Shown here: positions 46,761 to 56,978 of the stretch, in pieces | How positions within the stretch are numbered: the stretch's first letter is position 1 | How the letters are laid out: every line of letters starts with the position of its first letter | Assembly (NCBI GenBank): GCA_001692895.1 | Contig: KV748198.1 | Coordinates: 435,214-499,213 of the forward strand | From: Cenococcum geophilum 1.58 | Lineage: Eukaryota; Ascomycota; Dothideomycetes; Gloniales; Gloniaceae | Direction: 5' to 3' | Length of the DNA stretch: 64,000 bases | The notes under the pieces: model-generated | Told to the model about the DNA's origin: nothing | The model's database searches: none | The model's input: only the letters and a program-made list of their open reading frames with translations | Translations under genes and position numbers: made by a program

Positions 46761-46944
46761 CAAAACCACACTTTGCCCAAATAGGAAGGAGAAATATCTT
46801 TTTGGTTCGTCCTCCGTACCTTTTTGCCCAAAATCGCGTGCTAGGGTACTCGGGGGCGGTCGCTGCGCGCTCGTGCGGGGTTCGGGCGCGTTATCAACCT
46901 CGTATTAACCCGGGTGTAACCGCGCCAAATAACCCCCCGGTGTG

Positions 46945-47040
46945 TAGGGGTGTGAATACACCGTGTAAGTCAAAATATTACACGTGTACACCGTGTATTA
47001 CACAATGTAATACACTGTGTAAGTGTAAGCTTATATAATA
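46945..47040. repeat. Left subterminal repeats of the hAT element
   Basis: Several copies of ACACCGTGTA, TACACGTGTA and TACACTGTGTAAG within about 95 bp of the left end. A similar cluster lies at 49,196-49,285. Such arrays commonly serve as transposase binding sites in hAT elements. Confidence 0.75.
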
Positions 47041-47042
47041 TA

Positions 47043-48998
47043 TTATATATCGTAATCCTCAACGTCCTCCTGATTAACCTCATCGTCGTCAAATTTATAT
47101 ACATCCGGTTTAAAAAGAGCCTCTACTAGATCCTTATCCTTTTCTTCATCCTTATCCTCCTTATCGTTAAACTAGGTGTCCCTTTCGTCTCTAATTCTCT
47201 CTCGTATTCGTAGATTCCAGTATATATATACTAGCTTGTTCACTTAATCATTTAATAAAGAATTCCTATTTTTACTGTGAATATAGCCAAAGGCTAACCA
47301 GTTCCTTTCTGTAGCACCTATAGTAGGTAATATTAAAAGCGCCCACTTTGCCAATTGAATAAGCTCCGTATGAGATAAAAAGAGACTCTTCTACTATAGA
47401 ACTACATCTATCTTCTTCGCAGCTGCCCAATCAAGAGGCCTACTAAAAGGACCTGATCTGGCTCGTAATTCAAGAAGCTCTACGTACACTATAGCGGTCT
47501 TCTTTTTATCGTTTTTATAGTGCTCTAATAGCCAACCTCTAATACCTTTTATTTGCTTATCGGTGACGTTAATAGGCCTCTTATCGCGGGCAACAGGGTC
47601 GTAGAGGTAGGCAATTGTCATAAGGGGGTGGTAGAGCTTTTTAAAGCGCTAGTTAATAAGTTCGTACGCCTCCGAACGAGTAAGTAGAGAATTTAATAAG
47701 GTAGCCGTCTCTTTAAGTAGGAAGGTATAATAAGCGTACAAGCGCAAGAGCTTTGGCTTATTAGTTTTAAGTGATATTATTACTTAAAGAAAAGGTGTTA
47801 ATAGAGCCTCCAATTCCTTTATCTTGGCCCAGTATTGCTTGTTAAGGATTACGTTCCTCATCCTATTATACTTCTCCTTTGCATCTGCGTCTAGCTTATT
47901 ACCTTGGCAAGCTTATTAATTAAGAATAGCCCGTTACATTACTTTAATATTTCTAATATTTAATCGGACGGTATATAATTTGCCCTGCCACCTTGTTTTA
48001 CTTAGCAGTTATAGAGCAACGAACTTTTAATTAATTTCTTTAGCAGTAGCTTTAAGCAGGCCGTTTAAAACACCTAAATTCTTCTAATATTAATTGACCT
48101 CTTTAATAGCTTTAAAGTATTAATAAAGCTTTAGCACCTTTATAATATCCTTAACCAAAAGGTTTATTATATAAGAGCCGCAGCCAAGGCAGAGAATCTT
48201 AGGGTACTCTATTTATACACCCTTCCAAGACTTCTTTATATTGCTGGCGTTGTTAATAGTTATAGCGACAATATTCTTAGGACCAATTTCCTTAATTATG
48301 TCGTTCAAACCGTCTGCAATATATTAACTAGTGTGGCGATCCTTTCCTGTTGCAATTAACTTTAGGAATATAGCCTCTGATCGAGCAATTAACAGGTAGT
48401 TAATAATACTCTCGCCCCAAGAATTTGACCAGCCATTAGATACTAGCGTTAGCTTACCCAAATATTAAGTAATTAGGCCGTTTATTCCAGCCTTAAGCTT
48501 CTTATATATTTGATCAAGAAGAGGATTAGCTAGCTAGTAGCGTGAGGGAGGCTTATAGGCAGGTTAAATTCGATAGAGGAACTTAAGGAACAGCTTATTC
48601 TTAACCTAGGATAATTAGTAAGTGATTAAAATATTAATTAAGTAGCTACTTACTAAACTTAGAGCAATTCCAGCACCAAAAAAGAACTTAGCAAGAAGCT
48701 CGTTAAGTACAGCTGCCTCTGCTGTCTTAACGCTATCATGCCAAGCTCCCTTACATAGTCGCTTGTAATTGGGCTTTGATAAAGCGCTTTCTAGAGCCTC
48801 TAATAAGTGTGGTTAATATTCGGAATATAGGCGTTAAGGTAGTTCTTGGCACTTTTTAAGATGGGCAACGACTTTCTGACGGCTATTTGAGTGCTATATC
48901 TTCTGGTAGTGAATACAGACAACCTTTGGGTGGGTTTTACCAGGGAGCTTATAGGTAGCAACCTCCTTCCAGCATTGATTAGCTGTAGAGCCTCCCAT
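47043..48998 (-). pseudogene. hAT transposase pseudogene
   Basis: One frame of 652 codons from ATG at 48,998 to TAA at 47,043, with no net frameshift but roughly 15-20 in-frame TAG/TAA codons of RIP type. The N-terminus (MGGSTANQCWKEV, VCIHYQKI, VVAHLKKC) is a BED-type zinc finger. The middle has LTLVSNGWSNSWGESIINYL and IVAITINNASNIKKSW, the hAT catalytic region. The C-terminus (GATERNWLAFGYIHSKNRN, then LVYIYWNLR) is the hATC dimerisation domain. An open part lies at 47,394-47,621. Length is normal for the family. Only substitutions seem to have inactivated it, so the insertion is fairly recent. Confidence 0.9.
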
Positions 48999-49195
48999 TT
49001 GGTGACGGTGGCCCTTGGTTAAACGGTTTGAGGTAGGCCTAAAACACCACGCCAAGACTCGTGATAAAGACGAGTATACAGCTCAAAGAAAGAGTGCGAT
49101 GAATGGCGTTGTAAATGGATGCTCTGCTCTAGTAATTTGCTATGGACGAGCCATTCAAAGGAAAGATTCTTCATTACACTGTTTACTAAGCATGT

Positions 49196-49285
49196 GGTCC
49201 GTGCAATACACGGTGTAAGCCTCCAGAATACACGTGTACACCGTGTATGTACACAAGTGTATGTACACGTGTAAGTGTAAGCTCA
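49196..49285. repeat. Right subterminal repeats of the hAT element
   Basis: TACACGGTGTA, TACACGTGTACACCGTGTA, GTGTATGTACACGTGTAAG and related words. They match the left cluster in kind but not in exact order. Confidence 0.75.
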
Positions 49286-49301
49286 CACCCCTACCGGTGT
49301 G

Positions 49302-49428
49302 TGATATTAAGCCTTTTGTCGCCTATCAGGCGGCAACAACTTCGAACCCTTTAAAATTAAAGTGCCAAGAGGTCCCTGTCCAAGCCTCCTGCCCGGCCTA
49401 ACATTCGTGCCATCCCAAATCGTTTCGC
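49302..49428. other. Upstream region of the kinase-like gene
   Basis: Unique-looking sequence of ordinary composition between the hAT target site and the first ATG of the kinase frame. No TATA-like or repeated element stands out. Confidence 0.3.
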
Positions 49429-49560
49429 ATGTGCACCCCGTTCACTCTACCGGCCCGATCCCTCGTGGAAGAGCGCATCAGTGAAAGCGCACACAAATGC
49501 TGAAGCTCAAAGGTCAACAATAGGTCCGATCTGCTGTTCCTCCCACCTAGTTCTTCATTT

Positions 49561-50727
49561 ATGTCTTCTCTTTTCGGGCTAGGCCAGCTTCTCAAGGGCA
49601 AACTAGGCGTGTACACTATCACCAGACAACTCCATCAATCGATTTGGTTGGCAATGTATGAGTTGCTGTCTGATATTTCATGTCTTGGACTAACGAACAG
49701 AGCTTTAGCAACCAGAACGAAAAAACTGTCGTGATTAAGAGTATTCGTCATTTTCGCCTTGAAAACGAACGCGACGTTCTAAGGCGCTTCCAAGCCCGGG
49801 CCCCTTCCCTCCGTCCATTAATCGATGAGATAGAAGATCCGTCCGATCCACCAGCGCTTGTTCTAAAGTACCTCGATGACGACGTGTTACGTGCTTCAGC
49901 AGCTAAGAAGCTTACCCGTCCGGAAGTCAAATTCGTTATAAGAAATCTGCTTGAAGCACTAAAAGTGCTACATGAGGATGGTTATATACACACAGGTATA
50001 GCGTCTTTAGAGCTGCTTCCCACAACATGTTGAGACCACTAATTATGTTTAAATTTGCAGATATCAAGCCTGATAACGTATTAGTGAACTATAGACCGGG
50101 GGGTATCCGGTTCGCCGACGTTAAGCTAGCCGATTGCGGAAGTACGGTTCATAGTAACTCCGGATATGCAAAGGAGGGCGACATTATTGGAGCGCCTATA
50201 TTTCGGAGCCCCGAGGCACAACTTCAGATGAGATGGAATACTGCTACAGACATTTGGTCCCTTGGCACAATGGCAAGTAATAAGATCACTTATCGAGTCT
50301 CTGGTAACTTTACTGACCATCTTTCGTTGCATAGCTTATAAGCCTACTCTGGGGTGGGAACTGGCATATTTTTAAACCGGATGTCCCGGTCGACCATGAG
50401 CATTATGATCTGAAGATCCTTATGAAACATCATCAATATTTTGGACCATTCCCTTTGTCATACCGGGAGATAGCAGACGAAGACACTTTAACCATTCTTG
50501 CACACGTTATGAATGGAGTGCCTCACGAGATATTGAAGCCATTTCAGTTCATCACTGAACGGGAGATCGCTAAGGAGGACAAAGCATTCCTACTCAAGAT
50601 CATGAAACTCGATCCAAGAGATAGGCCTACAGCAAAGGAGCTCTTGCAAGATGAGTGGTTTCAGGGAGAGTATTCAGATGGTCTTGTTCAAGGTGGGGTT
50701 AACAAGATAGAGAGGCTAAGTGTTTGA
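49561..50727 (+). CDS. Atypical serine/threonine protein kinase-like protein
   Basis: Four exons: 49,561-49,655, 49,709-49,995, 50,061-50,272 and 50,335-50,727 (328 aa, phases consistent). The first two introns are GT-AG; the third (50,273-50,334) needs a GC-AG pair (GCAAGT...CATAG) to keep frame. The N-lobe has VVIK (Lys42) but no normal glycine loop. The catalytic loop reads HTDIKPDN (Asp128), i.e. HTD for HRD. DCG (152-154) replaces DFG, then SPE (177-179), DIWSLG (191-196) and DPRDRPTAKELL near the end. This resembles an expanded fungal kinase family; activity is plausible because Lys, both Asp and the SPE are kept. In the same frame an ATG at 49,429 opens 24 codons ending at TGA (49,501-49,503), so the family N-terminus may have been lost. 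Starting at 49,561 is the conservative choice. Substrate unknown. Confidence 0.8.
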
Positions 50728-50969
50728 ATGAGTCCAGTTTTACACGAGCATGGCAAAGAAGGAGAATTCTTGATTGGTTATGTAACCGAAACGGAGGCGA
50801 AAGGCCCATGAGGCTCGGCTGAGCGCCCGCTAGCTACACGTGATCCTGCCTTTCCCTCAGACCACAATAGGAGGCCGGATAAATCCGGCCCGATGGCGCT
50901 AAACCAGTTCAGGTCATCTGTCCTGTTATAGTCTAAGACACTTTGGCCGACGTTTATAACGTACGTCGC
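50728..50969. other. 3' flank of the kinase-like gene with an inverted repeat
   Basis: Single-copy-like sequence up to the gypsy LTR. Contains a perfect inverted repeat GGCCGGAT-AA-ATCCGGCC at 50,873-50,890. No coding frame. Confidence 0.45.
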
Positions 50970-51346
50970 TATATCTATTACGGAGTGAGTATAAGCGACG
51001 ATAATATATAGTAAGGTAGATATTATTAAGCTATGTATATAAACTGTATGATGAAGTTAAGACGTTGCGTAAGGAAAGAAGTTAGGAAAATGGAGAGAAA
51101 AGGTATATATTATTGACTTAGTTGCTTAGTTAATACGTATATAGGGTAGGATAGGGTTTAAGTTATAGTCCTAGCAGAACTTAGCAGAATTTGGTAGAAC
51201 TTAGTAGAATATAGCAGAATGCCATATATTGCCGTTAGATTGCTATTAGATTGCTATTAGATTGCTATTTTGCGGTTAGTCTTTAATTACTAAGTTAGTA
51301 GAAATAAGTAGACGTATATAAGGTATTACAAGGATGTCTTATAATA
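50970..51346 (-). repeat. 3' LTR of the truncated gypsy fossil
   Basis: The right end is fixed by the adjoining polypurine tract; the left end is approximate. Shares blocks with 27,325-27,876. Contains three tandem copies of TAGATTGCTAT-like words near 51,235-51,270. Confidence 0.65.
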
Positions 51347-53714
51347 GTACCCCCCCTTTAAACTTAAGCTTCTNCGAGATAGGGCTGTAGTAGTTCTAGG
51401 TAGAGTTTATAAAAGTCTTCTACGGCTTATATAAGTCCTATAGAGTTAACGGGTTCCTATAAGGACTTAATAAAGCCTTTTTATTTTATAAGATATATAT
51501 ATTAGCGTTTCTGTTTATTATACTTAATATTATTAATTCTTTTAATAAAGTACTTGTTTTTACTATCTACTTTAACTAGTAGAGGAAAGTCCTATATTTA
51601 TTTAGGCAGGGCGTCTAATATAGGGGTAGTAGGGTAGAGGACTAACGTATAGAATATGGGGTGGATTTTAACTATATTAGGGAGCTTTAATTAGTANAAG
51701 TAAGAGGAGATAACCTTCTTAACTTTATAAGGGCCGGCGTTCTTTTAATTAAGTTTCTTAGTAGGTTATTTTATGTTTAGATTTTTTATATCTAGCTAAA
51801 TAAAGTTACTAATTTAGTAGGCTAGTGCTAGGGTTTATTTCTTTTTTGCTGCGGCTTTATAGACAGATTAAGCCTATTTTATTTTATTAGTAAGGAACTG
51901 TTATAGTTCCTCTATCTTTTCTATAAATTTATTTACTTCTATAATTTATAAGGCGTAATAAGTAGGGTAAGGGACGTTACTAAAGGGTTTAAAACCTATT
52001 TATAAATGCTAGCTGTAGTTAGCTAGGAATAGGGAGACCTTTATAGTTTCTAAGATGGAATTATTTATAGTAAACTTAGTAAATATAAGCTAGTTAATCT
52101 AGTTATCTTATAAGTATAACGTGTATATCCGGATATATTATTCTATTATAGCGTTTATATATTCTATTTAACCGTCTATTTTTAGGTAATATATAGTAGA
52201 CAGTAATGCTTTAATACGGAGTTAGGTAGTTAGTTTTTTCTAAAATATAGAGATAAACTGGCTACCTTTATTAGAGATAATTATTTTAGAGAGTCTGTAG
52301 AGTTTCTATATATAATTTAAGAATAGTTAGGCAATAATAGGCGTTAATATATTAGGGCAGGCGATTAAGTGCCTTATCTTAGATAGTTAGTCTATAACTA
52401 CTATAATATTTATATAGCCTTTACTTATAAAAGGTTAATAATAAAGTTAATTAAGATGTCCTTTTATCTTTAGTCCGGAATAGGTAGTGGCTTTAATAGG
52501 CCGTTATATATCTCGCGTAAAGCTTTAGCTTATTGGCAGATATAGTAGCTAGAGACGTATCTTTATATTATATTATATATATTTAGCTAGTAATACTCCC
52601 ATTAGAGTGGCTTTAGAGTTTTTCATTAGCCTAGGTAGCTAGCTACTAGTAGGTTATATACGTGTTTAAGAAGCTTAAGCTTAAGTTTATTATAGTTAAG
52701 TATAACTAGGCGGTTCTAGTAGTATAAGGGGTTCCTATAGGCTTTATATTTACTTAAAGAAATCCTTTTAAAGCGTCTAATGCTATTTTATATTAGCTTA
52801 AGCGTCTCTTAAATAAACTCGTTATTTAGGTATTTATTAATTATAATTTGTTTAATTAATTAATTAGTTATTTTAAGGACGTATACCATAATATCTTTAG
52901 TAGGAGGGTTAAATAGTTTAAGGTAAAGTAGGGTCTAATTTTAGTAAGAGCGCGCTTCTTTTAGGGCTGGCGTATCTTGTAAGTATTGGGTTAGAGCGTT
53001 AGGCTTCTAACCTTAAACACTTAGGTAGTATGTAATTAAGAATTAGAAATAAGATAAATATTTTAACTAGCAGGCCTAATAATAACTTAGCTGTTTCGTG
53101 GTTATAAAGTACTATAGGTTTTTATAGTTATTAAGGACCTTAATTAGAAATCTAGTGCCTTTAAGTTTAGGTCGCTATTATTTAAAACATCTAATAATAG
53201 CTAATAATTCCTTATCGTAGATCTTATAGTTATATTTAACTAGGCTTAGTTATTTTAAAAAGTATACTATAGGGTGTAATACTCTATCCTTATTATATTA
53301 AGACAGGATGCCTTTAGTAACGTAGTTAGATGAGTTGGCTTCTATAATACTTATTTAGTTTAGGTTAAAGTATTAAAGTATAGGCGTAGTAATAAATATA
53401 ACCTTTAAATAGGTAAAGGCCTTTTTATATTCCTTATTAAAGATAAAGATTTTATTCTTTTAGGTTAGAGCTATAAGGGGTAAAACTAGGGCGGAGAAGT
53501 TATTAATAAACTATTAGTAGAAATTAGCAAATCCTATAAAGGCTCTTANGTNCTTAANATTNTNNGGTTNTTNCTAGTTTANAATTACTTTAACTTTCTT
53601 TAGGTCTATTTATATACTATTTATAGAAATAAGGAGTTTAAGGTATAGGACTTTTATTTTATAGAATTTGTATTTATTTATATCTAATTATAGACTAGCT
53701 CTATGTAGGGCTTA

Positions 53715-54023
53715 TGTAAGAGGCCAGCCTGACCAGAACGTATGATTATCTAATCGACAGTGTCACCGGTAAGTAGAAGGTAAGTCGAAGGTAGAATGAG
53801 TTTTCACGTATTGAAGGACAAATGCTTCTGACCACTTCTATTCAGAGACTAATCGCTGGCTCTTCTCTAGAGGAGAACCAGCTCCCTATATGATCCTTCT
53901 GAGACGCTAGTAAAACCCTTTGCCCCTTATCTGTCTGACCGTGTCTTCTGGGACGTAGATGGAACATAGATGAGACCTCCTTCTGTCTCATCTGATATGT
54001 ACCTTCTGGGGAATTCCGTTACA
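53715..54023. mobile_element. Solo LTR, 309 bp, little mutated
   Basis: Starts TGTAAGAGGCC, ends CCGTTACA, with a perfect 5 bp duplication GCTTA (53,710-53,714 and 54,024-54,028). Base composition is ordinary, unlike the AT-rich gypsy copy around it, so it is a late insertion. No other copy in the window. Confidence 0.9.
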
Positions 54024-54104
54024 GCTTATAGGATAAAGTTAACGTGTTTCCGGTATTTGGTTAAGTTATTACTATATATTAGGATGTTATTAATATAAGT
54101 AGTA

Positions 54105-54427
54105 TCCCTTAACCCGCTGGCGTGCACAAAGCAGGTGGTCCGTGCGGAACATCAGAATCAAAACTACGCGTGTGGCCTACATAGATTTGATCAATTAATT
54201 ACCATNAACTATGCCTTCTAATCGTACTTCCAATGATATAGATCTTGTTCAACCGACTTAATACAAAGTTCCACCAAGTTGGGTTGCTAAAAAACCACCC
54301 CCTAAGCCATGGGAGCTGCCCGATTTTGAGCCTTTACATATTAACGATTTTGACAATTTTAATGCATTGATCTAATTGGCTGGTTCCTTATCGATAACGT
54401 GTGCACGAATTTCAGCGGGTTAAGGGA
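54105..54427 (+). mobile_element. Small TA-flanked element with a transposase N-terminal remnant
   Basis: The inverted ends TCCCTTAACCCGCTG are flanked by TA (54,103-54,104 and 54,428-54,429), and GTGCAC lies just inside both. The plus strand has an ATG near 54,210 reading MPSNRTSNDIDLVQPT, then a stop, then VPPSWVAKKPPPKPWELPDF. This looks like the start of a Tc1/mariner-type transposase left after internal deletion. One N base at 54,206. Little RIP. Confidence 0.7.
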
Positions 54428-54838
54428 TAGAAGATATCCAGGTAGGGATATAGGGTATTATTTATATAATGTTAAAATAAGCTTAGAGCGTTTATAAGGC
54501 CAAAGAGTGTTACTAAGTACTTAAATAGTCTATATTGGGTACAAAATGTAGTAAGCTATTTATCTCCTTTTATAATACGAAGACGGTTAAATATAGAGAT
54601 AATATTAAGCTTTATATAATAACGAGCCTTACTTAGTTAGTTTAGCGTCGCTTATATTAACGGGATTAGATATTAGTTCTTAACGGTAATAGCGTTAAGA
54701 GCTTAGTAGTCTATATAGAAGCGCAGACTACTACTAGGTTTCTTAATAAAGATTACTAATACGGCTATAGGCGACGAGCTTACTCTAATAAATCCTTTAC
54801 TTAGGTTCTCGTTTAAATACTTTTATAGCACTTAAAGT

Positions 54839-56343
54839 TTATTTTAGAATGGTTGGAGCGTGAATTCTATGCATACAGGTAAGAGCGTGCCTGTTGCAAT
54901 GACTCAGGTTTCGAAATTCTCGGCAACAACCTGGGAATGGGCATGGAATGTCCCGAGGTTTGCGACCCCACGCACAAGGGAAACAGCACATCACACCGCC
55001 AGCAGGATTCTTAGGGTCTACCAGGGCCCAATGTCGATTGTTCGCCCGCAATTCACCAACAGTAATACCACATGCTACACAGGGCTCCTTTGAATAACGA
55101 CGGTTATGGTTCTGCAGTAATGACCATGTTCGGTTGCCTTTTCCAATTGCAAGATCAACATCCGGTGGTTTGGCTTGGCAAACAAGATTCCACATCTCCG
55201 GGGTACAGAACCTCTTACGACTCGAGGTTTGGGGAAGCTCAGAGTAATCGTCAGCGTCTACAGGACGTATTGTGCCCAAGTAGACCATGAGCACACTCTC
55301 CGCCAGTATGCACCACGAAGGGGACAAATTGTCTGGATGGAGGAATGCGACTGGTTTCAAATTCATTGTTGCCTGGGGTAAACGTCAGCAAAGATCAACA
55401 ACAGTGACACAATCTGCAGTAGAAGCTTACGAAAGGCCTCTCAAGGAGCTCACGATGCGAATTGCTAAGGCCTATCTTGCTATCGCACAAGTAGTCTCTA
55501 AAGCGGCGGGAAAGACCGCCTTGCCCACAACCGGAACCGACGTACAACCCAAGTGTTCCATCACCACAGGGGATAACATCAAGGTATGCCCCAGCGAACC
55601 CTAATTCAACGGCGGCTTCGTATTCCGGAAGCTGCAAAAGGTCGGTCGATGCAATATTTGGTTTGCCAAGGATAAATTGAACTCCTATCCTTGGTAAAAA
55701 GTCAGATGTCAAAGCATAATAAATCCTTAGAATCAGAGACATACGGCATCATATCACATAATTTGTCAATGATATCGTCGGCCTTAGTGCTTTGAAAAAA
55801 TCCGACCCAACTACCAGTGATTGCCCTTTCATAGCTATCCGTATTTTGTTCGGAGAAGTCGGACTGCGAAGTGTTAAAGTGGACATAGTGTTTTACAGAG
55901 GTAATGATGAAACTAATGTTGTTTCGGAACCGCGAGATATTTTGGAGGATTTCCGATACTATAATTGTGTTAGAATTGGAGGAATCAAGAGTGTCTAGGG
56001 GTGTTGAACCTGGAGATGTAGCGAGGAAGGCGGCATCTACTTTTCGAATAATCTCGTTATATGCTTTTGCTGTCGAATGAGAAAGATGGGCAACGTCTTC
56101 CATTGTCTTCTCGGAGTACTTGGCGAAAGTTAACTCTCTCTGGGGTTTGTAACCCAATTTGGATCGTCGTAATACACAACTCTCTGTTCTGGAGCAGCTC
56201 TCAAAGACTGCTGGGAACCGTGTAGCAAGGATTGCGAGAAGTCTCCGCTCATTGCGTTTCTTGTTAGATAGTCCTTCGCTCAGGCTGGCACGAACGATCC
56301 TTTTTCGGCTGTGTGAGACTTCAACTTGACAATGGAAATAAAA
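54839..56343 (-). CDS. GIY-YIG nuclease-like protein with C-terminal zinc-binding motifs
   Basis: Exons on the minus strand are 56,343 (open-frame limit) to 55,745, 55,689-55,431 and 55,372-54,839. The introns (55,690-55,744 and 55,373-55,430) are GT-AG with CTGAC branch points, and phases agree. No ATG opens the first exon: an in-frame TAA lies at 56,344-56,346, so a further 5' exon is likely. The sequence shows GAYLDVI and LYVGSG (GIY and YIG), RRFR (catalytic Arg type), a His in SNSHREL and the Glu in CILAESVL: all the positions of a GIY-YIG active site. The C-terminus has CVAC...CFPC (a CxxC-x28-CxxC zinc motif) and a C2HC-like finger (CPFPGC...H...C). The N-terminal part is basic (SNKKRNERR). 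Function is unproven; DNA binding and cleavage are inferred from the domain. The stop sits at the border of a gypsy fossil. Confidence 0.75.
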
Positions 56344-56371
56344 TTAATATAAACAATCTCGGCGCGACGGG

Positions 56372-56537
56372 GTGGGTGTGATTCGAGAGCGAAAGAGAGT
56401 TGATTGTCCAGGCCCACGGATCCGGTCTTTTCACAGGATTAAAAAACCTAGCTCGGCATTAAGCTTTGCTAGACCCTTCGGGTAAGGCATGCAAGGTTTT
56501 ACTAGGCACCCAACCGTGCCGAACTGGTCACCCACCC
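56372..56537. repeat. Structured inverted-repeat block in a divergent intergenic region
   Basis: Outer words GGGTGGGTG (left) and CACCCACCC (right), inner words AGCTCGGCA and TGCCGAACT, and a small ACCC-TTC-GGGT hairpin can pair in nested fashion. It lies between the GIY-YIG gene and DIB1, which diverge. It may be a small MITE or a structured RNA; not matched to tRNA or 5S rRNA. Confidence 0.4.
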
Positions 56538-56978
56538 AAAGCTGAATTTCACCACAACATCGACATAAAATAAGAAAACGAGGATTATATTCGTAATCTT
56601 CGACCTATTTATGTTAGTTTCTAAAAGGTTTTGGAATTTCTAAGCAATTTTAAAAAATCCCGAATTTTTTGGTGTTCCTAGTGGATGGTTGACGATTTTA
56701 GGTGGTTGCATAATGAATCTGGTAATCCTTCAAAATCTATTAAGGATGCAGTCACGTGATTGGACTAGCGCGAATCTCGCTTACTGTGGGATACCTAGTG
56801 TAGCACTCTATAGTTCAGCTTTTCACAAATATCCCCCTCGCTATCACCACCGGCACCTAGTCATAGAAAGGCTTTCAAATCATCTACGGAAGCACGGCTA
56901 CGCTCGTACTCGTGCGCCGACCGGTCCTTGAACCCCAAACCATCCCTTTAACGGCCTCATCGACGTCTATACCTCGCC
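56538..56978. other. Upstream region of DIB1
   Basis: Unique-looking sequence. An 80-codon plus-strand open frame (56,689-56,931) has no recognisable motif and ends before the DIB1 start; I treat it as chance. Promoter elements are not evident. Confidence 0.35.

Larger units (their letters stand above)
46945..49293 (-). mobile_element. hAT DNA transposon, 2,349 bp
   Basis: A perfect 8 bp target duplication CCGGTGTG (46,937-46,944 and 49,294-49,301) and short inverted ends TAGGGGTGTGA are diagnostic of hAT. Both ends carry many TACACGTGTA/ACACCGTGTA words. The transposase lies on the minus strand. The flanking single-copy-like sequence would be continuous without it (GCGCCAAATAACCCC before, TGATATTAAGCC after). 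Confidence 0.93.
50970..54840 (-). mobile_element. Truncated Ty3/gypsy fossil
   Basis: Minus strand. The left end is an LTR (about 50,970-51,346) followed by a polypurine tract (CCCCCCC on the plus strand). Integrase and RNase H come next (about 51.5-53.3 kb), then reverse transcriptase, whose N-terminal part ([36 protein letters not shown]) lies at 54.6-54.83 kb. Gag and the second LTR are missing: homology stops at the stop codon of the neighbouring GIY-YIG gene. It holds a solo LTR (53,715-54,023) and a small TA-flanked element (54,105-54,427). Broken with many interruptions; old. Confidence 0.82.

Noticed and set aside
46802-47038. 78-codon plus-strand frame
   Set aside because: Runs across the left end and target duplication of the hAT element, so it cannot be an ancestral gene.
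49680-50033. ATG at 49,680 as start of the kinase-like gene
   Set aside because: It falls inside intron 49,656-49,708; splicing from the ATG at 49,561 gives a continuous kinase N-lobe instead.
54860-55604. Several plus-strand frames of 68-105 codons
   Set aside because: All are antisense to the spliced GIY-YIG gene on the minus strand.
56157-56157. TTG at 56,157 as the start of the GIY-YIG gene
   Set aside because: Not an ATG, and the open frame continues upstream to 56,343 with plausible basic protein sequence; a 5' exon is more likely.
56372-56537. tRNA or 5S rRNA gene
   Set aside because: Inverted repeats are present but no tRNA A/B box or 5S signature could be matched.
56689-56931. 80-codon plus-strand open frame upstream of DIB1
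   Set aside because: No recognisable motif, no splice context, lies in the DIB1 promoter region; looks like chance.
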